Of a stretch of 64,000 bases of DNA, positions 40,797 to 50,029 are shown piece after piece (position 1 is the stretch's first letter; each line of letters opens with the position of its first letter). Origin of the DNA: Rouxiella sp. WC2420. GTDB lineage: Bacteria; Pseudomonadota; Gammaproteobacteria; Enterobacterales; Enterobacteriaceae. Location: positions 1,178,001 to 1,242,000 of the forward strand of contig NZ_CP165628.1 of the NCBI RefSeq assembly GCF_041200025.1. Direction: 5' to 3'. Made by a program: the position numbers and the translations under genes. The notes below the pieces were generated by a model. That model worked only from the letters and a program-made list of their open reading frames with translations, did not search any database and was not told the DNA's origin.

Positions 40797-40897
40797 GTGA
40801 CCCAGATCAAATTCGAAAACAGAGACTTAATCAATCGATACTACAGCCGAAAATGAAGTATTCAAGAGTTTTTTTAAAATAATGTGAAATAGTACTA

Positions 40898-40924
40898 GAG
40901 CAAACGATTGAGTGCCTGTATACT
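40898..40924 (+). promoter_or_regulatory. guaB promoter region with putative PurR operator
   Basis: GAGCAAACGATTGAGT (40898-40913) matches the PurR consensus at 12 of 16 positions and lies just upstream of a -10 TATACT (40919-40924). PurR control of guaBA is known in E. coli. Confidence 0.55.
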
Positions 40925-40975
40925 CTCGCTGCAATATTTTATCTTTTCCGCATCCACCTTGGTGAGATATTGCCT

Positions 40976-42442
40976 ATGTTACGTTTAAAGAAAGAAGCAC
41001 TCACGTTTGACGACGTTCTCCTCATTCCAGCTCACTCCACAGTTCTGCCTAACACGGCCGATCTGAGCACGCAGCTGACTCAAAAAATCCGTCTAAATAT
41101 TCCTATGCTCTCTGCAGCAATGGATACCGTTACCGAAGCGAACCTGGCAATTGCCCTGGCTCAGGAAGGCGGGATGGGGTTCATTCACAAAAACATGTCC
41201 ATTGAACGTCAGGCCGAAGAAGTTCGCCGCGTTAAGAAACATGAAAGCGGCGTCGTTGCCGATCCAAAAACCGTAACACCTTCCACGACCCTGCGTCAGG
41301 TTAAAGAACTCACCGAAATCAACGGCTTTGCCGGTTATCCTGTTGTGACCGAAGGCAACGAACTGGTCGGTATTATTACCGGTCGTGACGTTCGCTTCGT
41401 GACCGATTTGGAGCAACCAGTCACCGCGGTTATGACGCCGAAAGAGCGTCTGGTTACCGTTAAAGAAGGCGAAGCGCGCGAAGTTGTTCTGCAGAAAATG
41501 CACGAAAAACGCGTCGAGAAAGCTTTGGTTGTCGATAGCCAGTTCCACCTGCTGGGTATGATCACCGTTAAAGATTTCCAGAAAGCAGAGCGTAAACCTA
41601 ACGCCTGTAAAGACGAAAACGGCAGCCTGCGCGTAGGCGCTGCGGTTGGCGCTGGTGCCGGTAACGAAGAGCGTATCGACGCCCTGGTTGCTGCTGGTGT
41701 TGACGTACTGCTTATCGATTCTTCCCATGGTCATTCCGAAGGCGTTCTCGGACGCATCCGCGCAACTCGCGAAAAATATCCTGATCTGCAAATCATCGGC
41801 GGCAACGTTGCAACCGGCGAAGGTGCTCTGGCACTGGCTCAGGCTGGCGTGAGTGCAGTTAAAGTGGGTATCGGCCCTGGTTCAATCTGTACGACTCGTA
41901 TGGTTACCGGCGTTGGCGTTCCACAGATCACTGCAGTTTCTGACGCGGTTGAAGCGCTGGAAGGCACCGGTATTCCGGTTATCGCTGACGGCGGCATTCG
42001 TTTCTCTGGCGACATCGCTAAAGCTATCGCTGCTGGCGCAAGCTGCGTGATGGTCGGCGGTATGCTGGCAGGCACCGAAGAGTCCCCGGGTGAAATCGAG
42101 CTGTACCAAGGCCGTTCATTCAAATCTTACCGCGGCATGGGTTCTCTGGGCGCGATGTCCAAAGGCTCTTCTGACCGTTACTTCCAGAGCGATAACGCCG
42201 CTGACAAACTGGTACCTGAAGGTATCGAAGGTCGCGTTGCCTATAAAGGCCGCCTGAAAGAGATCGTGCACCAGCAAATGGGCGGCCTGCGTTCGTGTAT
42301 GGGTCTGACCGGCTGTGCTACTATCCAGGATCTTCGCACCAAGGCTGAATTTGTTCGTATCAGCGGTGCCGGTATTCAGGAAAGTCACGTACACGATGTG
42401 ACGATTACCAAAGAGTCTCCGAACTACCGCATGGGCTCTTGA
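40976..42442 (+). CDS. guaB: Inosine-5'-monophosphate dehydrogenase
   Basis: 488 residues, equal to E. coli. It oxidises IMP to XMP with NAD. The catalytic loop Cys is in GPGSICTTR; a CBS pair occupies about 95-200 ([19 protein letters not shown]); the flap region is near residue 400. The ATG at 40976 gives [13 protein letters not shown] and is used rather than the upstream TTG. First gene of the purine operon with guaA. Confidence 0.98.
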   Translation: MLRLKKEALTFDDVLLIPAHSTVLPNTADLSTQLTQKIRLNIPMLSAAMDTVTEANLAIALAQEGGMGFIHKNMSIERQAEEVRRVKKHESGVVADPKTVTPSTTLRQVKELTEINGFAGYPVVTEGNELVGIITGRDVRFVTDLEQPVTAVMTPKERLVTVKEGEAREVVLQKMHEKRVEKALVVDSQFHLLGMITVKDFQKAERKPNACKDENGSLRVGAAVGAGAGNEERIDALVAAGVDVLLIDSSHGHSEGVLGRIRATREKYPDLQIIGGNVATGEGALALAQAGVSAVKVGIGPGSICTTRMVTGVGVPQITAVSDAVEALEGTGIPVIADGGIRFSGDIAKAIAAGASCVMVGGMLAGTEESPGEIELYQGRSFKSYRGMGSLGAMSKGSSDRYFQSDNAADKLVPEGIEGRVAYKGRLKEIVHQQMGGLRSCMGLTGCATIQDLRTKAEFVRISGAGIQESHVHDVTITKESPNYRMGS

Positions 42443-42568
42443 TCTTCTTTCGGAGTTGCTGCGCGTTGGTGATACTGCGTTGAAACCGGACTTAAAATGC
42501 TCATTTACTTATGTAAACTGCGCTTTTTCGTCCGCTTCCGCCTTGTCTCACCTTAGCTCGCTGATTCC

Positions 42569-42622
42569 TTGATTGAGTTCATCGAGTTGATTGATTTGAT
42601 TGAGTTGGTCGAGTTGATTGAG
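42569..42622. repeat. Six tandem 9-bp units in the guaB-guaA spacer
   Basis: Consensus TTGATTGAG. The six units are TTGATTGAG, TTCATCGAG, TTGATTGAT, TTGATTGAG, TTGGTCGAG, TTGATTGAG, with no gaps: 54 bp in all. They can also be read as two 27-bp units. The array lies within the guaBA transcript, 82 bp before guaA. Confidence 0.85.
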
Positions 42623-42631
42623 TCCGTGTTA

Positions 42632-42651
42632 AACCCGGTTTAGGCCGGGTT
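42632..42651 (+). other. Hairpin before guaA
   Basis: Perfect 7-bp stem AACCCGG/CCGGGTT with a 6-base loop, 53 bp before the guaA start. It has no T run, so it is more likely an mRNA structure than a terminator. Confidence 0.45.
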
Positions 42652-42704
42652 ATCAGTTTCTTAGTTATTTCTTTAAAACTTTAACGCTCTGGAAAATCAC
42701 CCGC

Positions 42705-44282
42705 ATGAGTGAAAATATTCATAAGCATCGCATTCTTATCCTTGATTTCGGTTCCCAGTACACCCAACTGGTAGCACGCCGCGTTCGTGAACTCGGCGTG
42801 TATTGCGAACTCTGGGCCTGGGATGTGACTGAAGCTCAAATCCGTGAATTCAATCCGAACGGCATCATTCTGTCTGGCGGCCCGGAAAGCACCACTGAAC
42901 ATGGTAGCCCTCGCGCACCGGATTACGTATTCGAAGCTGGCGTCCCTGTTTTGGGCGTGTGCTACGGCATGCAGACTATGGCAATGCAGTTGGGTGGCCA
43001 CGTTGAAGGTTCAACCGAACGTGAATTTGGCTATGCACAAGTTGAAGTGCAGACCAACAGCGCCCTGGTTCGCGATATTGAAGACGCTCTGAGCGCCAAC
43101 AATAAGCCATTGCTTGATGTTTGGATGAGCCATGGCGATAAAGTCACTGCTATTCCTTCTGACTTTGTTACCGTTGCCAGCACCGATAACTGCCCGTTTG
43201 CCATTATGGCCAACGAAGAAAAACGCTTCTACGGCGTGCAGTTCCACCCTGAAGTGACGCACACCCGTCAGGGCCTGCGCATTCTGGAACGCTTCATCAT
43301 GGATATCTGTGAGTGTGAAGCGCTGTGGACCCCGGCAAAAATCATCGAAGACGCGATTGAACGTCTGAAAGTGCAGATTGGCGACGATCACGTAATCCTC
43401 GGCCTGTCCGGCGGCGTTGACTCTTCCGTTACCGCGATGCTGCTGCACCGTGCAATTGGCGATCGTTTGACCTGCGTGTTCGTTGATAACGGACTGCTGC
43501 GTTTGAACGAAGCCGACCAAGTGTTAGAAATGTTTGGTGACCGCTTTGGTCTGAACATCATCCACGTTGCCGCTGAAGATCGCTTCCTGTCTGCATTGGC
43601 TGGCGAAAATGATCCAGAAGCCAAACGCAAAATCATTGGCCGCGTGTTTGTAGAAGTCTTCGACGAAGAAGCCAGCAAGCGTGACGAGTTCAAATGGTTG
43701 GCCCAGGGCACTATCTATCCAGACGTTATCGAATCTGCCGCTTCGGCGACGGGTAAAGCACACGTTATCAAGTCTCACCATAACGTTGGCGGCCTGCCAA
43801 AAGAGATGAAGCTGGGTCTGGTTGAGCCGCTGAAAGAGCTGTTCAAAGACGAAGTGCGCAAGATCGGTCTGGAACTTGGCCTGCCATACGACATGCTTTA
43901 CCGTCACCCGTTCCCGGGGCCAGGTTTAGGCGTTCGCGTACTGGGCGAAGTGAAGAAAGAGTACTGTGACCTGCTGCGTCGCGCCGATGCTATCTTCATT
44001 GAAGAGCTGCACAAAGCTGACCTGTACAATAAAGTCAGCCAGGCATTCACCGTATTCTTGCCGGTTCGTTCTGTTGGCGTGATGGGTGATGGCCGTAAAT
44101 ACGATTGGGTTGTTTCACTGCGCGCAGTAGAAACCATCGACTTTATGACCGCACACTGGGCGCATTTGCCATACGATTTCCTTGGCCGCTGCTCTAACCG
44201 CATCATCAATGAAGTCGACGGTATTTCCCGCGTTGTCTACGATATCTCTGGTAAACCGCCAGCGACAATCGAGTGGGAATAA
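42705..44282 (+). CDS. guaA: GMP synthase (glutamine-hydrolysing)
   Basis: 525 residues, equal to E. coli. The class I glutamine amidotransferase domain has nucleophile Cys86 in GVCYGMQ and its His/Glu partners in [10 protein letters not shown]. The ATP-pyrophosphatase domain has the P-loop LSGGVDSSV, and the C-terminal dimerisation domain ends PATIEWE. It converts XMP to GMP. Separated from guaB by 262 bp, longer than the usual spacer. Confidence 0.98.
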   Translation: MSENIHKHRILILDFGSQYTQLVARRVRELGVYCELWAWDVTEAQIREFNPNGIILSGGPESTTEHGSPRAPDYVFEAGVPVLGVCYGMQTMAMQLGGHVEGSTEREFGYAQVEVQTNSALVRDIEDALSANNKPLLDVWMSHGDKVTAIPSDFVTVASTDNCPFAIMANEEKRFYGVQFHPEVTHTRQGLRILERFIMDICECEALWTPAKIIEDAIERLKVQIGDDHVILGLSGGVDSSVTAMLLHRAIGDRLTCVFVDNGLLRLNEADQVLEMFGDRFGLNIIHVAAEDRFLSALAGENDPEAKRKIIGRVFVEVFDEEASKRDEFKWLAQGTIYPDVIESAASATGKAHVIKSHHNVGGLPKEMKLGLVEPLKELFKDEVRKIGLELGLPYDMLYRHPFPGPGLGVRVLGEVKKEYCDLLRRADAIFIEELHKADLYNKVSQAFTVFLPVRSVGVMGDGRKYDWVVSLRAVETIDFMTAHWAHLPYDFLGRCSNRIINEVDGISRVVYDISGKPPATIEWE

Positions 44283-44324
44283 ATCCCGCGATTTGTTAAC
44301 GGCTTAGACCGATAGCAAGATCAG

Positions 44325-44360
44325 AAGCCCTCTGCGAAAGCAGGGGGCTTTTTCTTTTTT
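44325..44360 (+). terminator. Terminator after guaA
   Basis: 11-bp stem AAGCCCTCTGC/GCAGGGGGCTT with one T-G pair and a GAAA tetraloop, followed by TTTCTTTTTT. Confidence 0.92.
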
Positions 44361-44461
44361 ACGACTGATAACGAATGCCGAGAGACTCATTTTCCTGACG
44401 GTTTAATTCACGGTATCAATATAAAAGTTTTACTCTCAGCTCATTGATACCGTCACCTGTT

Positions 44462-45241
44462 TTAATCCTTCAAATGTATTTTCAAGCCTTCTTTATCTGT
44501 GGCAAATTCTTCTTTGAGAGTGAGTGCAGGGATATTGTAATCGCCGCCGTTTTGCTGGCGGTAAGGGAGCGGCTGAGTTGTGAATAAATCATCCAGGCGG
44601 TGGCCGTACTCCTCACAAAGCTGGGCATAACGCAATTCATCGGTTCTACCGGTGCGGTAAAAAACTAACGGAGGCAGCACCGCAAATCCTGGATAATGCA
44701 AAACGCCGTGCTGAATCGGGAATAAAATATCGTCGAGAGAGCCATTAATGCCGCGCGGACTATAGTGGGATTCCCATCCACCGGTCGTCACTGCCAGCAT
44801 CGCGCGTTTGCCTGCCATATTTCCTTCACCGTAGCGGTCTCCCCAGTGAGTATCTGAATGCTCACCCACGCCGTAGGCAAATCCGTAAGCATATACCCGC
44901 TCAAACCAGCCTTTCATAATTGCTGGCATCGAGAACCACCAAAGAGGAAACTGAAAAATTACTGCATCGGCCTGGCGCAATTTTTGCTGTTCGGTGGCGA
45001 TATCCGCACTCTGAGTGCCATTCTCAAAGGCCTTTTTAGAATCCAGAGACGGGTTGAATGGCCGATCGCCGCTGTAGGCGCTGCTGTCGTCGGCATCAAT
45101 TTGTGCTTTCCAGTTCATGGCATAAAGGTCTGAGACCTGAACTGTATGACCCTGACTTTCAAGCCGCTGTACGGCAAAATCTTTAAGCGATCCGTTTAAT
45201 GACTGGGGTTCTGGATGGGCATAAACAATAAGAATATTCAT
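44462..45241 (-). CDS. NAD(P)H:quinone oxidoreductase, flavodoxin-2 family
   Basis: 259 residues of the NQO1/KefF/MdaB-type family. The FMN/FAD phosphate-binding start is MNILIVYAHPEPQSLNGSLKD; FQFPLWWFSMPAIMKGWFERV is the family signature; TTGGWESHYSPRGINGS is the catalytic segment with Tyr and His. It reduces quinones or aromatic electrophiles by two electrons. It is divergent from a LysR regulator with only 85 bp between starts, so that regulator probably controls it. Confidence 0.9.
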   Translation of the reverse strand: MNILIVYAHPEPQSLNGSLKDFAVQRLESQGHTVQVSDLYAMNWKAQIDADDSSAYSGDRPFNPSLDSKKAFENGTQSADIATEQQKLRQADAVIFQFPLWWFSMPAIMKGWFERVYAYGFAYGVGEHSDTHWGDRYGEGNMAGKRAMLAVTTGGWESHYSPRGINGSLDDILFPIQHGVLHYPGFAVLPPLVFYRTGRTDELRYAQLCEEYGHRLDDLFTTQPLPYRQQNGGDYNIPALTLKEEFATDKEGLKIHLKD

Positions 45242-45326
45242 AGCTAACTCTCCGTTAAGTGGTAGGCGCAGAGTAGGGGGGACTAAGGTATAGTAGAAAT
45301 GAATTTAAAATATAGTAGGTATAGTT
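45242..45326. promoter_or_regulatory. Shared promoter of the quinone reductase and LysR genes
   Basis: An 85-bp divergent spacer with repeated GGTATAGTAG and ATATAGTAGGTATAG, the kind of imperfect repeat bound by LysR-type regulators. Exact operator boundaries cannot be read by eye. Confidence 0.45.
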
Positions 45327-46220
45327 ATGAGCAATTTCGCCAATATGGACCTCAACCTTTTACTGACGCTCGATGCACTGCTCACCGAGCATAACGTGAC
45401 GCGCGCGGCGCAGCGTTTGCATCTGTCGCAGCCGTCGGTCAGTGTCCAGTTGGCAAAACTGCGGGATATTTTTAACGATCCTTTGCTGCTTCCGGGACCA
45501 AGGGGCATGCTGCCTACCGCCAGAGCCGATGAGCTGCGTCAGCCGTTGCGTGACGCCATCGAGCTGCTAAGGCTGGCGGTTTCCCCTGTTAGCCATTTCG
45601 ACCCGACTAAAAGTGATAAAACCTGGCGCGTCTCGGCGTCTGATTACGGCGAATCTGCAGTACTGCTCCCGGCTTTAAAGGGTTTTCGCATCGCCGCCCC
45701 TTTTGCTCGTTTAGCGATATTTGAAACTCAGCCTGCGAAGGTCGGCAGAAAGCTGGAGCTGGGGGAGATTGATTTGCTGTTTCATACGGGGGATGGCATA
45801 CCTGGCGGGCTGCGTCGTCGAAAACTGTTCGATGAAACCTACCGCTTAGTGAGCCGCGTTGGGCATCCGACGTTGAAAGAGAATCCTGGTCTGGATGAAT
45901 TTAATCAGCTTGAGCACGTAATGGTTTCACCCGACGGCGGTGGATTTTACGGCATCACCGATAAGGTACTGAGTGAGTGCGGGCTTAAGCGTAAGGTGGT
46001 GCTTTCGGTACCGCATTTCCTGTTTGTTCTCTCGGCGCTGGCCACTACTGATCTGGTCGCGATGTTGCCTGCACGGCTAATTGGCAACAATCCGGCATTA
46101 CAGATTTTTGAACCGCCGCTTGAAGTTCCGGGCTTTGAAATGGCGATGTTATGGCATGAGCGCTCACATCGCGATCCGGCTCATCAATGGCTAAGAGATT
46201 TCTTTGTCTCGGCATTGTGA
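45327..46220 (+). CDS. LysR-type transcriptional regulator
   Basis: 297 residues: N-terminal winged helix-turn-helix (DLNLLLTLDALLTEHNVTRAAQRLHLSQPSVSVQLAKLR, residues 7-45) and a C-terminal effector-binding domain (about 93-297). The NodD/PcpR-like branch is suggested by the FxxPxxSDKTWRVSASDYGE style of the linker. It is divergent from the flavodoxin-type quinone reductase and is probably its activator; the inducer is unknown. Confidence 0.9.
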   Translation: MSNFANMDLNLLLTLDALLTEHNVTRAAQRLHLSQPSVSVQLAKLRDIFNDPLLLPGPRGMLPTARADELRQPLRDAIELLRLAVSPVSHFDPTKSDKTWRVSASDYGESAVLLPALKGFRIAAPFARLAIFETQPAKVGRKLELGEIDLLFHTGDGIPGGLRRRKLFDETYRLVSRVGHPTLKENPGLDEFNQLEHVMVSPDGGGFYGITDKVLSECGLKRKVVLSVPHFLFVLSALATTDLVAMLPARLIGNNPALQIFEPPLEVPGFEMAMLWHERSHRDPAHQWLRDFFVSAL

Positions 46221-46558
46221 TAAAGGGTTAAAATAGGCGATCAGCATCATTAATTCACAGTAAAGCACAGCATTCACAGGATCGTGTTAATTCACGGCGG
46301 ATAAATATAGTGCATAAATGCACACTGATTCAATGCGATAGTCCTCTTGATTACCCTAATTAAACCCATTGGAACTGTGATAATCATCGTTTCAATGTGA
46401 ATCCCTATCCTTAATAATAGTGATACTTCATTAATCAAAGCTTGAAGCTGCCCAACTCTAAGAATTAAAAAAAGACCAGCGATAACCGAGTGCCGGAGAT
46501 TTATCCGTGCCAATAAATCGCTATGTCAAAATAAAAGCTATTTACAGGGGAAAACATC
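46221..46558. promoter_or_regulatory. Upstream region of the AEC transporter with TTCACA/TGTGAA repeats
   Basis: 338 bp without a credible gene (one antisense 73-residue frame is rejected). TTCACA occurs at 46254-46259 and 46273-46278, TTCACG at 46291-46296, TGTGAT at 46376-46381 and TGTGAA at 46396-46401. Two of these are within the longer shared word TTAATTCAC(A/G)G. The same hexamer recurs upstream of the next gene, so a common regulator is likely. Confidence 0.5.
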
Positions 46559-47473
46559 ATGTTTATGGATATATTCCAACGCGTGGCCTTTCTTATCGCC
46601 GTTTCTTTACTCGGCTGGTATGTCGGCAAGAAATTTAAAATCAGCAGCAAGGATATTTCTTCACTATTAATTTATATTTTCTCGCCCATCGTTAGCTTTG
46701 TCTTGATTCTGGATTCGCCTGCAAACGTGGGCTATGTGCTTTATTCTGTTCTATTTTATGTTGTCTCATGCATTGCGGCCGTGCTGGCATTATTTGTTGG
46801 ACAGCTAATTTGGAAGGATAACCGAGCCAATCTTTTTGCAGCCGCAGGCGGCCAGGGAAACGTCGGTTATTTTGTTTTACCGCTGGCAATTGGCCTGCTT
46901 CAGGGAAAAGAGGGCGGTGCAGCAGCGATTGGTATTATTGTGTTCTGTAAAGTTGCATCGACAATTTATGAATTTACAATGGCATTTTATTTAACTGCAC
47001 GTAGTCATTATTCAGCTAAAAAGAGCTTGCTGATGGTGATAAAAATGCCGACTCTGCATGCGACTATTTTGGCATTAATCGTAAAATATTTTGGCTTTCA
47101 TTTACCAGGATTTTTATCATCTGGCTTGAGCGGCTTTACTGGCGGCTACAGCATATTAGGTATGATGGTCATAGGACTTTCATTGGCAAGGTATGAGAAA
47201 TTAATTCCCGACTGGAAATTCACCGCCTATTCAATTATCTGGAAACAAGGTCTTTATACCGTTGTCATCATCTTTATCTTCACCTATTTCTTTAATCTCA
47301 CCTATGCCGAGAAAATTGTTCTGGTAATGCTGGCCTGCAACCCACTGGCGGGGAATATCGCTGCCGTTGCTGCGGCATTGGACGTTCATCCTGAGAAAGC
47401 CTCTTTTGCCATCATGGTGAGTACCATTTTGGCACTGATCACCGTACCGCTGACACTATCCTTTGTATTTTAA
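46559..47473 (+). CDS. AEC-family transporter
   Basis: A 304-residue membrane protein with about ten spans in two five-span halves. Family features are the N-terminal GWYVGKKFKIS and YIFSPIVSFVLILDSP segments, a polar break GGQGNVGYFVLPLAI in the middle, and NPLAGNIAAVAAALD near the C-terminus. Auxin-efflux-carrier-like (AEC) proteins move organic acids such as malate or malonate. The substrate is unknown. The start at 46559 is ATGTTTATGGAT; a second ATG two codons on is also possible. Confidence 0.88.
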   Translation: MFMDIFQRVAFLIAVSLLGWYVGKKFKISSKDISSLLIYIFSPIVSFVLILDSPANVGYVLYSVLFYVVSCIAAVLALFVGQLIWKDNRANLFAAAGGQGNVGYFVLPLAIGLLQGKEGGAAAIGIIVFCKVASTIYEFTMAFYLTARSHYSAKKSLLMVIKMPTLHATILALIVKYFGFHLPGFLSSGLSGFTGGYSILGMMVIGLSLARYEKLIPDWKFTAYSIIWKQGLYTVVIIFIFTYFFNLTYAEKIVLVMLACNPLAGNIAAVAAALDVHPEKASFAIMVSTILALITVPLTLSFVF

Positions 47474-47762
47474 AGGCTGTGAAGTTAAGTTAATTGTGAA
47501 ACGAATTTATGAGTTATCAGTAAACTCACAGTCCTGTGTGAATAAAAGTTAAAATGCCTGAATGTTTTTATATTAATAAATTCATTGATTTAAGTTAATT
47601 TTTACTTTTCTTGCTGACTGTGAAAAATGTGGCATCAGGCATGTTTTTGTGAATTATCGTTAAATATAATGTTAAACACACACTCATCTGACAGGTTAAA
47701 CCCACCTATGAACTCATAGGCAGACTTTACCGGGTGACCTGTAAATCACGAGATAAACAATA
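47474..47762. promoter_or_regulatory. Upstream region with five TGTGAA repeats
   Basis: TGTGAA is found at 47478-47483, 47495-47500, 47537-47542, 47619-47624 and 47648-47653, all in the same orientation, plus a close TCACAG at 47526-47531. By chance a given hexamer would be expected less than once in this 289-bp stretch. Probably operators for the DeoR-family protein encoded downstream, or CRP half-sites. Confidence 0.5.
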
Positions 47763-48461
47763 ATGAGTCAGTTAACGACAGTTCAGGTTATCAGTGCATT
47801 AGTGGTTCGTTCCCCTTTTGATGCGGGCATTCTTCCTGCCTGGGAAGAGCAGGGTAACGGCGTAGAAGTTAAATGGAATCCTACCACAGTGATTATGGAT
47901 AACATTCGCAGCGGTTATCGTACCGATGTCGCGATTGTCACCGTGGCAGCAATGGATGAGCTGATCGAGGCCGGTATTGTCGATGGCAGTACCCGGATCG
48001 AGCTGGTGGAATCACGCATTGGTCTGGCGGTCAAAGCGGGTGAACCACACCCGAATATCGCGGATACGGATGCGCTTGTTGAAACTCTGCGCAATGCGCG
48101 TTCTGTCGCTTACTCGCTTGGCGGTGCCAGCGGGATTTATTTTAAGACACTGATCGAGAAACTGGGTATTGCCGAGGAAGTTAATAGCAAGGCGAGTACG
48201 ATTCCCGAAGGTTTCACGGCAGAAAAATTGACCACTGGCGAAGCAAGTCTGGCGGTGCAGCAGATAAGCGAACTGCTGGTAGTTCCTGGTATTGAAGTGA
48301 TCGGTCCCCTGCCTGAAGCCGTACAAAAGGCGACATCTTTCTCGGCGGCGGTGTTTAAAGACGCGAAAAATCCTCAGCTGAGTCAGGCCTTCCTGAGTCA
48401 TTTACAATCAGCGGCTTCTGCCAGTGCTTACCAGGCTCAGGGGCTGGATCCACGTTTTTAA
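47763..48461 (+). CDS. Periplasmic-binding-protein-like domain protein without signal peptide
   Basis: 232 residues resembling ModA/molybdate-type or solute-binding proteins: beta strand VQVISALVV at the start, then AIVTVAAMDELIEAG, RIGLAVKAGEPHPNIADTDALVETL, and SLGGASGIYFKTLIEKLGI. There is no signal sequence: an in-frame TAA lies two codons before the ATG, so none can be added by an upstream start. The protein should therefore be cytoplasmic, perhaps a sensor or metabolite-binding protein. It lies 60 bp before the DeoR regulator gene in the same direction. Confidence 0.75.
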   Translation: MSQLTTVQVISALVVRSPFDAGILPAWEEQGNGVEVKWNPTTVIMDNIRSGYRTDVAIVTVAAMDELIEAGIVDGSTRIELVESRIGLAVKAGEPHPNIADTDALVETLRNARSVAYSLGGASGIYFKTLIEKLGIAEEVNSKASTIPEGFTAEKLTTGEASLAVQQISELLVVPGIEVIGPLPEAVQKATSFSAAVFKDAKNPQLSQAFLSHLQSAASASAYQAQGLDPRF

Positions 48462-48521
48462 TCGCCACACTTCAGGCCTGAAATTTACAAGCATTTTGAA
48501 AGGACATCATCGAGAGTGAAC

Positions 48522-49289
48522 ATGCTTCCTGTTGAACGACGAGACTATATTTTTCGCTATGTGCACGAAAACCAGGTGGCAGCAATCAATGTGCTTGCCA
48601 GCCTGATGAGTGTTTCGCACATGACTATCCGTCGTGACGTAGAAGAGCTGGAAAGAGAAGGGAAAATCACTCGGGTGAGCGGCGGCGTCAGGCTGAATGA
48701 AGCGCTACGGCAGGAGCTGGCATACATTGACAAGGCACAGCTTCATCATCGGCAGAAAATATTGCTGGGCAAATACGCCGCGAGCTGTGTTGAAGACGGG
48801 CTGGTGGTTTACCTCGATGCAGGAACCACGACTTTTGAAATTGCCCGCTGTCTGGCTGAGCGCTTTCATCTCACAGTGATCACCAACGATTTTTCAATAT
48901 CTCAATATTTGATGGACAAGCCCCAGGTCAATCTCTTTCACATCGGTGGCGAGGTGGATAAGCGCAATTACTCGACAGTGGGGATTTGCGCGGCCTCATT
49001 TCTAAAGTCGCTAAACATTGATATTGCGTTTATCAGCAGTTCATCCTGGGATTTGAAATACGGGGTGTCGACGCCTTATGAAGGCAAGGCTATCGTCAAA
49101 CAGGCGGTGCTCAGCGTTTCGCGCCGGAATATTCTGGTCAGCGATAGCAGTAAATACGGCAAGTATGGCAAATATAAAATCTTCCCGCTCGACGAAATAA
49201 AAGAAGTGATTACTGATTCACTATTACCGCTGCAAGAGCAAATCAGCATCAGGAACGAGGGGATACAGCTCCACGTTGTTCCGGTGTAA
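48522..49289 (+). CDS. DeoR-family transcriptional regulator, YgbI-like
   Basis: 255 residues from the ATG at 48522 (a GTG at 48516 is also in frame). N-terminal DeoR helix-turn-helix: LPVERRDYIFRYVHENQVAAINVLASLM and VSHMTIRRDVEELEREGKI. The C-terminal sugar-phosphate-isomerase-like sensor domain has VYLDAGTTTFEIARCL and ILVSDSSKYGKYG. Closest known type by pattern is E. coli YgbI, which is linked to the otn/ygb four-carbon acid-sugar genes. The next gene is an OtnC-like protein, consistent with that origin. Confidence 0.88.
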   Translation: MLPVERRDYIFRYVHENQVAAINVLASLMSVSHMTIRRDVEELEREGKITRVSGGVRLNEALRQELAYIDKAQLHHRQKILLGKYAASCVEDGLVVYLDAGTTTFEIARCLAERFHLTVITNDFSISQYLMDKPQVNLFHIGGEVDKRNYSTVGICAASFLKSLNIDIAFISSSSWDLKYGVSTPYEGKAIVKQAVLSVSRRNILVSDSSKYGKYGKYKIFPLDEIKEVITDSLLPLQEQISIRNEGIQLHVVPV

Positions 49290-49308
49290 TTTTAAAAAGG
49301 AAAAGATC

Positions 49309-49947
49309 ATGTCCCTTGAAAGCAAAATCCGTGAAGAAATTTGTCAGACAGGTGTAAGCCTGTACCAGCGGGGATACGTGGTGGGTAGCGCGGGAAATAT
49401 CAGTGCTCGTCTCGATGATGGTTGGCTGATTACCCCGACGGATGCCTGCCTCGGGCGGCTGGACCCGGCCGCCATTGCCAAGGTTGGCCGCAGCGGTGAA
49501 TGGCTGTCTGGTGATAAGCCTTCAAAAACTTTGCTGCTGCATCGCCAGGTTTACGACAACAACTCTCAAGTTGGCGCAGTATTGCACACCCATTCTACCG
49601 CGCTGGTGGCGTTAACGCTGGCAGGAGTGTGGAGTAAAGAGAGCATTCTGCCGCCGATCACCCCCTATCAAGTCATGAAGGTGGGCAAGATTCCGCTGAT
49701 TGATTACTGCCGTCCGGGGGCTCCGGAAGTCGCTGAGCAAGTTGCTGCGCTGGCGAATCAGGTGCGAGGTGTCATGCTGGAAAGGCTAGGGCCGGTTGTT
49801 TGGGAAAGCAGTGTTTCAAAAGCCTGTTTTGCCCTTGAGGAGCTAGAGGAAACAGCGCGCCTGTGGGCGATGCAGTTGAGTAAGCCATTGCCACTGTCAC
49901 AACACAGCCTTGACGAATTGGCTCAGGTTTTTGGGGCGCAGTGGTGA
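49309..49947 (+). CDS. Class II aldolase-family protein, OtnC-like, with catalytic residues replaced
   Basis: 212 residues of the FucA/AraD/OtnC fold. GYVVGSAGNISARL and TPTDACLGRLDP near the N-terminus, the metal-binding HTHS (His93, His95) and TPYQVMKVG are well conserved. However, the catalytic Glu of the family (GDKPSKE in OtnC) is Thr74 here (GDKPSKTLLLH). The third metal ligand, the His of the usual NHGPV, is Leu160 (ERLGPVV). The frame is intact, so this is substitution rather than a frameshift. It may be an inactive paralogue with a binding role, or a decaying gene. The ATG at 49309 is chosen behind AAAAAGGAAAAG; it lies 19 bp after the regulator. Confidence 0.82.
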   Translation: MSLESKIREEICQTGVSLYQRGYVVGSAGNISARLDDGWLITPTDACLGRLDPAAIAKVGRSGEWLSGDKPSKTLLLHRQVYDNNSQVGAVLHTHSTALVALTLAGVWSKESILPPITPYQVMKVGKIPLIDYCRPGAPEVAEQVAALANQVRGVMLERLGPVVWESSVSKACFALEELEETARLWAMQLSKPLPLSQHSLDELAQVFGAQW

Positions 49948-50029
49948 TAAAAAATCAAGCTGATTAAGGCAAAATCATGAAAAAAAAAGCTTTATTAACG
50001 AGGGGAAAGCACCTAATTATCAGTCTGAG

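Noticed and set aside
46292-46513. 73-residue hydrophobic frame on the minus strand
   Set aside because: Lies in the AEC promoter region with repeated operator-like words; no ribosome-binding site or known family.
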